Shown piece by piece: positions 34,290-46,187 of a stretch of 64,000 nucleotides of DNA. Location of the stretch: the NCBI GenBank assembly GCA_025267735.1, contig CM046311.1, forward strand, positions 19,001,020 through 19,065,019, given 5' to 3'. Numbering within the stretch: the first letter of the stretch is position 1; each line of letters opens with the position of its first letter. The position numbers and the translations under genes are program-made. The notes beneath the pieces are model-generated. The model did no database searches and was not told where the DNA came from. It saw only the letters and a list, made by a program, of their open reading frames with translations. This DNA is from Mactra quadrangularis (Eukaryota; Mollusca; Bivalvia; Venerida; Mactridae).

Positions 34290-34393
34290 TGCTATGGTTA
34301 GTAGGCCTTTTGGTTATATTGGCCGCCATTTTCCCAACACTAACTGATGGTCAAACGGTCAAAGTGTACAATCTTACATCTTTCGGAAAGTAA
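34290..34393 (+). CDS. Gene C alternative helix-and-tail exon 1
   Basis: Acceptor TTTACATGTTGTAG. Reads L-LWLVGLLVILAAIFP, then TLTDGQTVKVYNLTSFGK and TAA. Sequon NLT. The sequence GGAAA|GTAAAT overlaps the stop and could instead act as a donor, replacing the last residues; this would be an unusual way to switch tails. Confidence 0.68.
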
Positions 34394-35112
34394 ATTTGAA
34401 AGCTACAACGGTGAGGAGCTCTAAACAACACGTGTTTGATATAACCACATATTTATTTATATATTTTTGTCCGCTCAAATATTTTTCTGTTGCGCAATAT
34501 TGGAATGAACATCGTTCAAAGATTGAATATTTGATATTATAAGCAAAATTTGCTCTGTATTTTTTAGAATGGACACCACTGCAGTATGTCATTAGTTTTC
34601 ACCAAGCAGTGAGCCTTTGTGTTGGAAACAATTAGGGGTTTTAACTGTTTTACACGTACTTGATTTGGTAAACGAAAAGTTCAGCCGGTGTGCGCATCGA
34701 AAACTATTTCGAGCGGATATTTGACTTTTATATGTATGCTTGGGCATTTGGCATGTCTCTATTTTTGAATTTAAGAAAACAAAGCTAAATATGAAATGAA
34801 TATTATCGTCTAAATTTTTTATCAAAGTTTTATCAACTTATTTGTCTCATTGGTTGATTTAAAACAATCGTTTGACATGCCAAAATCATGGAGGCGAAAA
34901 ATGCAATATGCAAAGTCGGAGATTTCAAAGATACTTGTATGTTACCTTCACTTTTACGACATAAGTAAAGTAATACCCCTATAATGATTTAGAAATTTCC
35001 CTTTTTTATGAACGAGACATGTCATATTCTCAACTTTTAGTAGATTTTTAGAGTGATTTGTGCGGTAAATTATTTTACTTTACTCAAATAAGAATCAATG
35101 CTTTTGTTTTAG

Positions 35113-35213
35113 TTTTGGCTCTGATAGGCCTTCTATTCCTGCTAATCGTATTGTTCAATTTTGATCAAGACACGGGATCAGTCACTGTTTATAATGGTAC
35201 TGCACTCACATAA
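35113..35213 (+). CDS. Gene C alternative helix-and-tail exon 2
   Basis: Acceptor CTTTTGTTTTAG. Reads L-LALIGLLFLLIVLFN, then FDQDTGSVTVYNGTALT and TAA. Sequon NGT. The following GAAG|GTAAATCAC lies about 10 bases after the stop. The helix is close to gene A (ALIG) and gene F. Confidence 0.74.
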
Positions 35214-35686
35214 GTATTTTGAAGGTAAATCACTTTTTGAGTTGCCTTGACCCCACGTAACATTAGACGCAAATTAATTGGGAATACCTGAACAAAATAG
35301 GTATGAAACTCCGAGTTTGCATATTGTGAAGCGCCTGACCAATGCATATTTATTTTTCTCCCAAAATTAATTAAACCAAAGCAGTAAGCTTTGAGCTATT
35401 CACTTCATATTTTGCTTCGTATGGCATTTTTTAAAAAGATATGGAAATCTGTCGACCAAAGAGCATGCTTACATTCTTCTCGATGACGTCATCAATATGC
35501 AAATCGGGTTTGGTTCAGTAATGTTCTAATTCGTGTGTAACAGTTTGCAAAATCGAAGATCAATAATTCAGTGAGTGGTAAACAAGTTTGCGTTAATTTG
35601 AAAACCTTGAGACATGTCAAATGACCAGCATCGCTTTGCCGATTTTAATCAGGAATCTTCACAGCAGACATATGTTTCTTTTTTAG

Positions 35687-35790
35687 TGCTTGCTCTAATG
35701 GGGCTAATATTCCTTATGGTTATTCTGTTCTCCGGTTTCAATACCAGCTCTGAGCCATCCTTTTACAACGGAACCAGTTCAATCGGTTAA
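35687..35790 (+). CDS. Gene C alternative helix-and-tail exon 3
   Basis: Acceptor GTTTCTTTTTTAG. Reads L-LALMGLIFLMVILFSGFNT, then SSEPSFYNGTSSIG and TAA. Sequons NTS and NGT. The sequence after the stop (GGTAAAT...GAGAGGCCTTAAC...ACATTAGACGCAAA) matches the sequence after exon 2, so the exon was duplicated together with downstream intron. Confidence 0.74.
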
Positions 35791-36868
35791 ATTGGTAAAT
35801 ACTTTTTCGAGAGGCCTTAACTTTTTACATTAGACGCAAAAATTAATGACGTCATTTGTGACATAAAATTATTATGACATATCTTCGATTTTGCAAATTG
35901 TTTCTTTGGGGAAACTACATGTAGTTCATTGCATTTTCTAATAATCGTGAAAAAAAAAGAAAAAAAACCAACATTTTCAATGATGTTTTTCACGCATCAG
36001 ATCAAATACCATATTAGCTTTCTTGTTACGCACTTCCGGTTAAAAATAATGGCGGACGGATATTTGCGTCTGATGTTTTGGGGTCAAGACCTCTTTATTT
36101 TTGTTATTATTATAATAACTTTATACTCTGTTTAAACACTTGATTTTTATTGTTTATTATCGTTTTGTTCATTACTACTTTTCAATACTCACTGTCCTCC
36201 AAAAGTTTCTTCACACAGTTATAATTTACATTGTAGTAAATAGAATCATAAAAAAAGTCGTGGAAGGAGTTTTTTTCATTATTTTTAATTTTGCTTTTTA
36301 AAATCAGTAACATTTTTCTTATGGATATAGAATAACAAAAGTATCTCAAACGTAATACTCAAACTTAATATTGGTTCATTGAGATACATTCACAATAGTT
36401 TTGAAGGCTGAAATATATTAATTTGCTGCTACTCAAAATTGAAATGAATCAATAGAAAGTCTGTTTCTACTGCGTGAATAATGTAATAAAATAAGCAATG
36501 AAAGTAATGATTCCTCTAATTTTAGCATGGAAGTAATATCAGTTAATCATCAATATCAATATCAATATCATAATATCAATTAATTGTACTTTGAAGGAAC
36601 TTTTCGAAGGCAGTGTATATACTGTAAAAGTTCGAAAGCTCAAAATCGAGCATTTGTTACTAAAGTTCGAGCAAACAAGTATTCGTTACATCGCATCTCG
36701 ACATAATTGCTTCCAGATAGTTGTATATAGGCGAGTTCGAGCCTTCCAACTGCCATGGTTTTTGCTATTTGTATCCCTCCGGACCTCCTCAGTTGATCAA
36801 GTAGGTCAAATCACCCTGACCGCTTACTGAAATATGGTTGGATTCCAGATTTCAGCAATAGCGTTTAA

Positions 36869-37230
36869 AGGTACTCGCATGGGTTGTATTGTTTTTTTGT
36901 ACCTTAAAATTCTTTAAATGTGTCAATTAAATAATTTTTGTCGTAAAACATTTCGTATGTTAATTTGCAGTCTACGAAATTAGTGGGTTCTAGTTCGGGC
37001 AATCAAAATATTCTTTTGAGAAACCATATTTTTACAAACAAGATATAGTGCTTGCTGCTAAAATGACCTGTTCATGCAACCAATTTCATGTTTCTTAATT
37101 TGGTAGACTTATTTTGTATCATTATTGTTATTATCAGAACACTTATTTACTTCTTCTAAACTTTGAGATATTTTGAAAATTGATAAAAAGTTGAAAATTG
37201 GAAGAACAATATAGATTATACTGGTATAAC
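36869..37230. mobile_element. Diverged TTAA-type MITE copy
   Basis: Starts TTAA|AGGTACTCGCATGGG like the family members at 27817 and 62963. The body keeps TATTATCAGAACACT and AAAAAGTTGA-type sequence, but the right end is blurred. Confidence 0.45.
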
Positions 37231-37346
37231 TCATTGCTGTAAAATCTTTATGAGTTTTGAAGTTGATATTTATGTAAAAATATGTAAACAAAACTGTTTC
37301 AATTCTAAATCTTTAATCAACAATGTATATGTTTCTTTGTTTTCAG

Positions 37347-37530
37347 ACAAGAACGATATAAAATGTATTAACAATATCGGCAACCCAGCAATGTTAGTGA
37401 AGCCAACTACTACTCTACTTCATTATATGATTGTGTACGGCACAGCAAACTTTTTCATGTTATTTTTGTGTTATCCATTTGTTCATTATAGATGTTTTTT
37501 CGTCAATAAAATTGCAGGATGTATTTTGAA
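37347..37530 (+). other. Possible 3' exon of gene C
   Basis: Good acceptor TCTTTGTTTTCAG followed by ACAAGAACG and, 158 bases later, AATAAA (37505-37510). The putative gene D 3' exon also begins ACAA. The 106-residue ORF here (37250-37570) crosses the acceptor and is not believed. Confidence 0.45.
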
Positions 37531-37611
37531 AAAAAAACTCAGTTGTTATTTTATCCTTTTTTTAACTTAGCAGTCATTGTTTTGAACTTTCTCAAACACT
37601 AGCCATATTTA

Positions 37612-37826
37612 AGCCACAACAGGTTGATGATGTGTTCTATGGATTTTTTCTGGGGAAAAATGGGGCGAGCGAGCCAGCGAAGAAAAAATCTTTATTCAGT
37701 TGCGTTAAATAACGGTTTGACCAAAACTTTTATGTGCGAGCGAGGAAATAATAATATTTTTTGTAAAAACCATCAAAATTAGGGTGCGAGCGAATCCATA
37801 GAACATATGACCAACTAGTTGTGGCC
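37612..37826. mobile_element. TIR MITE, about 215 bp
   Basis: AGCCACAACAGGTTGATGAT...TTCTATGGAT at the left opposes ATCCATAGAACATATGACCA...GTTGTGGCC at the right. Target duplication is unclear (TA or TAA). The interior has three GCGAGCGA-type motifs. Confidence 0.7.
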
Positions 37827-37831
37827 TAATA

Positions 37832-38017
37832 GTTCATTTTTTCTCAACTGTCAAAAGTTGAACAATTTCATGGTTATCAAATACACACTATCACACTCAA
37901 CTGTCAATAATTTCACAGAGATTGAATTCATACTTATACAATATCACGAGTGATGTAACAAAGAGCACGAAGTCACCGTGAAATGATTCATATTTTGGCA
38001 GTTGAGAAAAAACGAAC
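37832..38017. mobile_element. TA-flanked MITE, 186 bp
   Basis: GTTCATTTTTTCTCAACTG at the left and CAGTTGAGAAAAAACGAAC at the right, with TA on both sides. Tc1/mariner-like ends. It directly follows the previous element. Confidence 0.78.
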
Positions 38018-38851
38018 TATATCATGATGCTCCTACTTTCAGTCATTGCCTTAGATTTTCTCAACCACTATCCCAATTTATAATGATATATAGATAAAAG
38101 TACAATAATCAACTAGCCCGACTTTATAAAATTTTCACTAGCTTCAGGCTTCTGGCTTTAGTGGTAAGGACTAAAGATTTTTTGTTGTTTTCTTGGCAAT
38201 GAACATATTGTTTATGCCAATAAAATATTTTGACTTGACTTGACATTGAAATAAAGTTATTTCAACAAGCCTAAATAATTGTTCACTAATCTCGGGCTAG
38301 TGGGTTAAGACGATGATTGCTTCTTTACTCAGAGCAGAACAGAGCAGTTCTGTTTTGTTCAGCTTCTGTTCTCATTAACTGCTATTCAGCTCTTGAATCC
38401 ATGGTCTCGGGTCATACAGTGTCCTACAAAATATACCCTGAACAGTCATCTGAGTAAATCCATCAATAAATTATCAACCTTAGTAATTTTATCTACAGTG
38501 GAACAGACATAGGTGGTCAAAGGTTCTAACTAATATTCTACTAGCTGAAAGTGTATCTCTACCGAGTACTACATAGCGTTTTCCTATGCAGTGGTGTGCT
38601 CAAATGTAGCGCTAGAACTCTGGCAAAACTGTTTTTGCTTGCTGAATACACCCGGAGCACTATCATTTTCGGTGGCCGCAATATTGGAATTGGCCACCGG
38701 AAATAGTTCTAGAGTGATCTGAATGTATTCGGCCTACAAAGCAAAACGTTAGCTATCGCTGCAATGCAGCGAACCATTACAATTGATATTGATAAGTGGC
38801 GCTAGATAGCGATACCCAACACTACTAACCTGATGAAATCAATTTGAATAA
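38018..38851. other. Intergenic with a compound palindrome
   Basis: Around 38600-38745 nested inverted repeats occur, the clearest being CGGTGGCC...GGCCACCG (38667-38698), within TTGCTTGCTGAATACA opposing TGTATTCGGCCTACAAAGCAA. Probably another palindromic MITE. Confidence 0.5.
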
Positions 38852-39065
38852 CAGGGTACATAGTCACGTGATCTTCAGAATGAAAACAAATTGATGCTTG
38901 TTTTTCATCAAATTCATGCAACAGACAAATAATTCCAACACATATACAGTGCATAAAACAACTGATACATTTCTTCGTCTGAAAATGTCGACATTAGCTT
39001 GTAAGATGTTATTGTTTACACTGAATCCTATCGAAAATTAATTTTGCACATGACCTTGTTTACCA
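38852..39065 (+). repeat. Half of a CACGTGATC-type MITE
   Basis: Starts CAGGGTACATAGTCACGTGA and runs to TTTGCACATGACCTTGTT. It matches the reverse complement of 58540-58740. Confidence 0.6.
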
Positions 39066-39166
39066 GTTAATTTCTGTGCTGTGGATTTGGAGCTAACGCC
39101 TTAAACTCACGAGATCATTTGGGATTTTTTTTCGGCAAGGAAAAGTTCTTTCATCTCATTAGCTGA

Positions 39167-39579
39167 AGGGGTGTAACAATACGGTAAAAACGTATTGCAA
39201 TATATCGCAATATGCAAAACCCGTATGGTAATATATTGCAATACGTACCGGTTTTGGGGGTAAATATACAAAGCACGAATAAATGCATGTGCATCGTCTT
39301 AATTGGATCAGCATAACATGCATGAGTTCTTTGAAACAGACTTTTGAAGATGTTTTCCCTCATATGACTAAATGTTTATCCTTTTAGGCACAGTAAAATG
39401 ATTTCAAGTATTCAACACATTTAATACCAATTTAAGCATTTAACTTTTAGATTTTGTTCAAATTAAACAATGTGACGTACAACTACAAAAAACCGGTTCA
39501 AGGAAAAACGAACCGGTTAAAAACCGTAAGAATTATTATTGCAAAATTAACAGGTATATCGGTTAACCGTTACACCTCT
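39167..39579. mobile_element. hAT-like element, about 413 bp
   Basis: AGGGGTGTAAC at the left and GTTACACCTCT at the right. Flanks ATTAGCTGA and ATCAGCTGA suggest a target duplication of 8-9 bp with one mismatch. The interior has repeated ATTGCAATA and ACCGGTT motifs. Confidence 0.65.
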
Positions 39580-40500
39580 ATCAGCTGATGTTGTAGATAA
39601 TGTAACTAACGAACCTGATTAAGTCATTTTAGATTGTAGACACAATCTATGTAGGAGAGGACGAGGTGAGTTAGGAATTTAGGTAAGTTGAGCCAACCCC
39701 TTTCAGACAGTTATCCAACACAGAACCACAATGAGATTGTAATTTAAACATGTCCAGTCACATGACATCAATATTTACCACACTGTATTCTAGAAGTCTA
39801 CATTTAAAATGATATACAGTATATCCTCTGTAGAGCGGTCCTCTTCAGAACAAATTGGTGTGAAAATAGTGTATTTTGTCATTCGTCCATACAAAAAGGC
39901 TGTTGATATAATCAAAAAACAAGTCAAGTGTTAACAATTAGATACCATTTTTCTGGGAAATAGTCAGTGGTCAAACATTGTTTTGTATCAGGGGAGTTCT
40001 ACCAAACATGCTCTGTTAGACTGCATTTGTCACAAAACGTATATGTCACTCGGTGACATATACGGTCCGAATATGTCACACGTATGCTATATTCGGTCGA
40101 ATATTTCACAACCTTTAGCCGAATATGGAAAACAAAATGAGACATATTCGTTTGGAATTTGCTCATCAAAACGTATTTGTTACTTGTCAAAAATGTCTAA
40201 AAAATGAAACCAGCAACGTATTTGTCACATGAGTTTATAATAGAAGTACAACCCAGAGATGCGAAGCAACAAAAATAATCATTATCATTATTATAAGTGT
40301 TAACCCACAACGAAAACCTAGCTTGGTGAAGTAATTGTGTTCGATCCTATCTCGGATGGTAATTGTATATTTTCTGCTGTTTGCACCAATTAAGTAAGCT
40401 TGGAATACATGACTTAAGACAGATTGTTATTTATTAAAATTATAAAGCAATTCTTTATGTTGTTTATTTTACTTAAATACTTGATGTAAGTTTCTCGTCT
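39580..40500. other. Intergenic
   Basis: Contains a 50 bp left end of the pogo-like MITE (39817-39866) and a short perfect hairpin, CGTATATGTCAC/GTGACATATACG (about 40038-40064). No gene supported; the two overlapping ORFs here lie on this palindromic sequence. Confidence 0.45.
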
Positions 40501-40800
40501 ACCGTAAATTCTCGATTTAACGCCCCCCGGGCGTAACATTTTTCAAAATGGGAGAGGCGTTTAAAAGAGTATAAAAAATCCAAATAGAAGCGTTCAAGAA
40601 AGTAAATTTAAAAAGGGAAATTATTAGTTTAAATACGGAACGGCAATTGTACTCGGTATTACCCGATTACGTCCATGTAAAAAACGATATGGGACGCGCT
40701 CTACCTTTATATTAGTACTGCAAAATGTTGGAAACGTCTTTGACATAGCTGATTTAAATACTCGATAGTATTTAGAAAATATAGTTAATCAGCGAAGTAG

Positions 40801-41073
40801 ATGTACATTTCTCATCCCTACCAAGGCCAACCCTCCTCCCCGTCCTATTCCCCTAGGCCCGTTCCCAAACCCCGTCCCACAAGGCCCGTCCCCAGGCCCC
40901 GTCCCACAAGGCCCGTCCCAGGCCCCGTCCCACAAGGCCCGTCCCCCAAGCCCCTTCCCACAAGGCCCGCCCCCCCAGAACCAACCCCTTCCAGAACCAA
41001 TCCCATCAAGACCGAACCCCAAGAGTCAACTCAAGGATCCATTCCCTTCCAAGGAATTGTGATTTTCCCCTAG
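40801..41073 (+). CDS. Proline-rich ORF, 90 residues, uncertain
   Basis: Opens at a real ATG and encodes MYISHPYQGQPSSPSYSPRP, then three to four repeats of the PRPVPKPRPTR type and an acidic/Ser tail to TAG. The DNA is far more GC-rich than its surroundings and is itself a tandem repeat around GGCCCCGTCCCACAAGG, so low-complexity DNA could create the ORF by chance. No signal peptide. The antisense frame (40789-41022) is Gly-rich for the same reason. It could be a small Pro-rich protein, the end of a larger one, or a non-coding repeat. The stop codon lies inside a perfect hairpin, the first of a series downstream. Confidence 0.35.
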   Translation: MYISHPYQGQPSSPSYSPRPVPKPRPTRPVPRPRPTRPVPGPVPQGPSPKPLPTRPAPPEPTPSRTNPIKTEPQESTQGSIPFQGIVIFP

Positions 41074-41455
41074 CAATAGGGGAAAACTACCTTTCCCACA
41101 TTGTCCAACACAGCGGACCAGAGCTCCTCAGCAACAAAGCTGAGGAGCTCTGAGGAGCGGCACTTACCCAGCAAGGCGGGAGAACTACTCGAACCTTCTT
41201 TCCCACCCAGGGGAACGGATATTCAACTCCTGAGAGTCGAATATAAAAAAATCGCTTTAACTCCGTAGAAAACAGAGTTAAAACGGTTCGGAAAGCAGAT
41301 CCCTTGTAAAAGAGACACTACTCTTCCAAAATTGTCCCAAAAAGGGACTGGGTATTCAACTCTAAAGAGTCAAACACAAAAAATGTGCCTCAATGCCGTA
41401 AAAACGGAATCAAAGCACTTGGGTTTACACCGAAACACATCAAGACAATCTTGAT
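41063..41455 (+). repeat. Array of hairpins, about 390 bp
   Basis: Seen directly: a 10-bp stem with GCAA loop (41063-41086); a perfect 14-bp stem CAGAGCTCCTCAGC with a 6-base loop (41119-41152); ATTCAACTC/GAGTCGAAT (41221-41242); TTTAACTCCGT/ACAGAGTTAAA (41256-41282); ACTCT/AGAGT (41359-41370); CCGT/ACGG (41396-41406); ATCAAGA/TCTTGAT (41439-41455). The third to sixth form two diverged tandem units of about 130 bp, each a pair of hairpins separated by an A-run. Function unknown. Confidence 0.7.
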
Positions 41456-41967
41456 CCCTTATACACAATATTAAAGACAATAAATTGGTTTGTAGCAAAA
41501 GCACACGTCTAAAGTTTCAAACATGTCTAGTAAATTAAAACGAATATTTTCTATATTGAAACTTCTCTGGAAACATGAATATATTTTATACTGTATAAAA
41601 TATATTTTTATATTTAAATACTTATTGTTATAACAAAGATTTAAGTATCAATCACAAAAGAAAAAGAATTGTGTGTTGAAATTATCCTCTCATGTCTATA
41701 TAATTTGTGTACAATACAATGATCAATATAGCCCCTGAGGGCTTTTTCAGGTATCACAATACATATTTTTAAACATTTTCTCACTAAATAATATGAACAT
41801 GAATGATAAAAGTTAGTTTTATTAATTTTGTTGCATTTATACATTTTATAAACACGAAAAATACTGTTCCCCATTTCAATATGAATATCTAAGGGCCGGA
41901 AGTTAGTAAATATAAAGGGACTTTTATCATTATATATATGTTAGCTAACCAGTAATATATTAGGACC

Positions 41968-42062
41968 CATAATAGCGCAGTGGATGAGATGATGGGAATG
42001 AAAGATATCAAATCCAAATATTGGTGGTTCAAACCCAGTCACTGTCATAATTTTTTATTTTT
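41968..42062 (+). repeat. tRNA-like sequence, probably a SINE
   Basis: An A-box-like TAGCGCAGTGG (41974) and a B box GGTTCAAACCC (42026-42036) at tRNA spacing, then a long T-run that could terminate RNA polymerase III. No clear acceptor stem, so not called a tRNA gene. Confidence 0.5.
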
Positions 42063-42844
42063 TTTTTATCATGTTAGTCAATAATAGTATATCATAAAGT
42101 TTAATGCATAGAAACATGTACTAAAAAATTACATGAACAATGAAAAAATTTTATTTGACATTGTTTTTTACTATCTTTCCAATAGATGTGCTGAATTCAT
42201 TTTAAAACTAAAATGAATTATTTCAGTATATTTAATCCAAATTAGTTAATAAGTAAAATCAATTATACTGACTTACTCGGGATAATTTCACGAGCAAGCG
42301 TGGCAAATAAGAATTTGATTTTTTACACCAATTAAGTACATAGCGATGCACCATCAAACTAGATATATTAATTAGTTATAGCATTTTGTCTGGAGATACC
42401 CAACACTATTCTCAATTTATTTAATTCTCTCATTTATTCTCAATAGTACTTCGCCAGTAAATTTCAAGAGTTTATTCTCTTCACTAATCTTAAAAGATAT
42501 AAATTGTCATAAATTCTTTTATAGTATTTTTGTTGTTAATTTGTTTAATCACTTGTCAAATGTTTTACCTTGCTTGTTGAATATATTATGTAAATACTGT
42601 TGTTAAGAGGCTCACAGGAAGGATTGGGCTTTGTCTGACTGTGTTGCCTCTATAAATGAAGTCTTTATAATAATTATTATGATTAGTAGTACGAATATTA
42701 TAAAGTAATTGAAGTAGCCGAATCGCGTGGCAAAAATTTTGCTCGTAAAACTTTAATGTATATCGGGAACGCGTGCACGAGCGTTAGTTCGTCAGCGCTG
42801 GATGGGTCTGAAGACCATTTGTTTGGACATAAAGACTCCGGTGC
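42063..42844. other. Intergenic, nothing recognised
   Basis: AT-rich. CTCCGGTGCCAGTGTCATT near 42836 recalls the hAT-like MITE end at 8698. Confidence 0.45.
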
Positions 42845-43005
42845 CAGTGTCATTCACTGACGAAAGTACATTGTATGTGCCTAGCAGTTAGTTAACAGCT
42901 AAATCCAGAGATTTAGCCTTACCAGGAACTGTGAGAAGGTTGACTGATCGCCGTTATATGACCTTTACATTGTGTTGCTACGGCGTTAAACCCAACAAAC
43001 CATAT
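42845..43005 (+). repeat. SINE type 1, 3' half
   Basis: TCACTGACGAAAGTA, AGCTAAATCCAGAGATTTAG and TTGTGTTGCTACGGCGTTAA are shared with 57348-57650. Confidence 0.75.
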
Positions 43006-43682
43006 TCTTGTATTAGTAGCAATCTGGACACTTGATAAGACCATTTGAATGAGAGTATAAATGAACTTATAAAATAGCATCAAAAAACATATAATAATTT
43101 TATCGCTGAAAACGGCTTTCATTCTAGATTTAAGTAATGTGTTTCATGTGAGATTTAAGGGTAGGCAAACCAGCTTATGAATACAGTTCTGTACTAACTT
43201 TAATTATTTGAACGTGCATGTATTCAACTCATTTTAATGAGAGTAGTTAAAGTTCAGTCAGTACGTGCATGACTTTTAGTGTACAACAAATTGAACTGGC
43301 TAAAGGCCGTTCTATGCGGTTTTTTAGTTAACTTCCTTGTATTGTGTTTAGATCCTGTCATGACGGCGCATGTCCAGAGGGCATGACGGGATCGACAATC
43401 CATGAACGCGGAAACTGTCTTAAAAATTCCCATCAGCAACCTTGAATGTGTTTAAATGGTTTAATTGTTTACTCGAAGTATGGTCAAACCAAAATCACGA
43501 TGCACATAAAATAATAGCAATTAATTTAAACTAATTATTAATTTTGATAAATAATTTCGTCTTCCTGATGTCAAAATAAGTTCACCTACAATATCAAGTA
43601 CATGTGCACTTTGCCCGATGATATAAAACTTAAGCATCGTTATATTTTATTCAACTGTGACATTGTCCCCGCTGATTTGAAT
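43006..43682. other. Intergenic, nothing recognised
   Basis: No supported feature. Confidence 0.5.
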
Positions 43683-44075
43683 TAAGACTGTCACGATACG
43701 CCAGAAGCGTATCGCGATATATTGCAATACGCTATCACAGTATTGCGATACGTACCACGGTATATTGTGGCTTTTGTTGATTCTTTGTCCCTCCACCCAT
43801 GCTAGTTTCATAACGTCCTGTCCCGAAGTATTTAAAAACATGTTTTGCACAAGCGATCGAACGCGCACCATCCGTTAAATTCTTGTAACATAAGCTTAAA
43901 TTGAATGACCAATGGAAAAAGGATTTTTCGCTATTTTCATTTTGCGAAGGGAAATATTTTCCATTTAAATAAAAAATATCGCCAAATACCGGTACGTTAA
44001 ATTCGTATCGCGGTACGTATTGCCTCAGCTGCGTATTGCTATATACCGGTACACCGGTATATCGTGACAGCCCTA
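43683..44075. mobile_element. hAT-type MITE, 393 bp
   Basis: Ends TAAGACTGTCACGATAC and TATCGTGACAGCCCTA form terminal inverted repeats of the TAGGGCTGTCACGATA type typical of hAT. A perfect 8-bp target duplication ATTTGAAT flanks it (43675-43682, 44076-44083). Confidence 0.9.
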
Positions 44076-44083
44076 ATTTGAAT

Positions 44084-45107
44084 ACTTGATATTTGCTTAA
44101 TAATCTCTTTACTTAGATGCGGATAGCTATACTTATCGGTCATAAGTACACACGTACGGTGGTAGGTATTTAAATCAGCGGAGTTCATGTGTGCACCACT
44201 GATAGTTAAATTAATTTGAACAATACAGATACAAACTGTTTGCTGCAATTTTCATGTTAATTCAAGATACGTGATCACTGTTAATAAACTTAGCTTGTCC
44301 ATCTATTTACTTTTTCCAATTTATGTATAATTTTATCTGCTACAGTGACTGGCAATAAAAACAGATCAAATATTCAATCAAGGTCGCTGCAATTTGACAA
44401 AAAAAGCGTCAAAACTCAACAAAAAACATTTGGCAGTGGCGACCAAATGTAGAGTATTTGACTTCGGGGCCGTGTCGGTCCTTTTTGTAAATAGGTATAA
44501 TTTATTTGACAACAAGATTCGAACCAACATAACTGAATTCAATGTCTATTATACTTTGGTTTTTACAAGGTAACATACTTAGCTTAACAATGTTATCAAA
44601 AGTAATTGAGTGTTCGGTGCTTTACGTCGCAATTTTACATTTTGTCAGTCATATTACGGCAGTCAGTTGTCCTACTCACGGTCCCTGGACAGGCCTAGAT
44701 ATCTTTACCCAAGCTTTTAAACTTAGTACTAGCAGAACATAACAACACCATTGGCTGACAGTTTTCCTCATTTCAACAAAGGTAGACAAGGGAAAAAACC
44801 TTGATAACATTGCATGACCAAATCCACGTTGAAATGTACATGTACTTAGGTTCTTTCAAGAAATTTAAACTGAGAACCTCGGATAAACTAGTTTGGTTTT
44901 TTTGCCACTGTCCGTTCAAAGGCGGGCATCCATTAGATTCTGGTTTTGTTATTTTATTTGTGTAAACTCTAAAACATATACCTCTTTGCCTTTGTGCTTA
45001 ATGAAAGGTTTGTGTTTTGGACTGTTGCTTTTCTTGATATGCGTGCTTGAACCATGTAGTCAGATGCGCTATTGACTGAACTAGTTCTCTGAACTTTAGT
45101 AGGAGCA
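44084..45107. other. Intergenic, repeat remnants
   Basis: Half of a palindromic MITE (about 44157-44210, GTATTTAAATCAGCGG...GCACCACTGATAG) and a diverged SINE-like piece near 44610-44690 (TACGGCAGTCAGTTGTCC) also seen near 49970. No gene supported. Confidence 0.4.
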
Positions 45108-45385
45108 AAGGTCCAGTGGTATTATGAGCAGTGGTCCAGTAGGACGAGCGCTTATGGATCGAGAGGTTCCGGGTTCGAACCCCAATAGGGGCACTGCTAA
45201 TTTCCTTGAGCAAGAAAGTAATCTACAATAATTGTTGCACTCCACCCAGGTGTAAATGAGTACTGTGAGGGATCGCCTGTCTGAGGGTGATTTCAGTGAT
45301 CAGGAGTTATCGAACAAGATTGTAAAGTCGGCTGAACATGTATATGGAAGCAGACTTTAAACCGCACTTTAACTTTTAACTTTAA
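45108..45385 (+). repeat. tRNA-derived SINE, type 3, full length
   Basis: Head CAGTGGTCCAGTAGGACGAG, B box GGGTTCGAACCCC, body GGTGTAAATGAGTACTGTGA, end GACTTTAAACCGCACTTTAA followed by a simple TAACTT repeat. Confidence 0.83.
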
Positions 45386-45492
45386 CTTTAACGTGATGGT
45401 CCTAAACACCAAATATACAAATACAAATGAATACAGTGAAACAACAAAAATGAAAACATGAAACAACAAGAAAGAGTAAATTCTAACCTATA

Positions 45493-45667
45493 TTTATTTA
45501 ATGTTTAATGTTTTTATACATGTAGCATGAAGGTTATGAGATTATAACAAACCAACCGACAACAACTTTGATTGATGATAATATGGATTTCTATGTTGTT
45601 TTCTGTGTTGTTTATGACATAGTTACCATGGCAACGATTAATGTCTTAACCTAACAGTCCAGTTTGT
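45493..45667 (-). other. Possible 3' exon of gene D
   Basis: On the minus strand an acceptor TATGTTTTTCAG (AG at 45669-45668) is followed by ACAAACTGG and, about 170 bases on, AATAAA (45498-45493). If joined to the donor overlapping the gene D stop, the protein would gain a few residues (VQTGLLG) before a new stop. Confidence 0.4.
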
Positions 45668-46063
45668 CTGAAAAACATATAAAAATGTTTTTAAATTAAA
45701 AATTTGCCAATTTAATAATATTTAAATACACAATCTGCGAATTTTGAATCAATTTTAGTAATTCAGTCAAATCTGGGTTTTTATTTTACAACTGATGCGG
45801 ACATTTCAAAAACTGGGGTAGGCAGCAGACGGCTAGATCGTCTGACACTAGATAGCCACGAGACCATGTTTAGAGAATCGATGTCCATGAGTAAAAGTGA
45901 AATAAAATGTTAAATCAGATCTTAAACGAAAGTGATTTTGTAATCACTGTCATTTAACAACACGCTTTGGGAATTTACAAAATGCCTGATATTACATATT
46001 ACATGTACCTGTAAAATTACGGTAGACGTAATATAGCAGCTAATTAGCGAAAGTTACGGGTAC

Positions 46064-46187
46064 GGGACAACTCAACCCGAAGACAACTCAAAGCGTGCAT
46101 AACTCAACTCAAAGTTGGGACAACTCAACCTGTTAGTAGGGGATTTTGTTGTCTCGGGTTGAGCTGTCTTTGAGTTGAGTTGTTCCG
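46064..46187. mobile_element. Palindromic MITE with CAACTCAA motifs
   Basis: GGGACAACTCAACCCG...GACAACTCAAAG at the left opposes CTCGGGTTGAGCTGTC...GAGTTGAGTTGTTCCG at the right. About 124 bp. Confidence 0.65.

Noticed and set aside
37250..37570. 106-residue plus-strand ORF
   Set aside because: It runs through a good 3' splice site and into an AATAAA; better read as intron plus 3' exon of gene C.
41968..42062. A functional tRNA gene
   Set aside because: A and B box are present but no acceptor or anticodon stem pairs.
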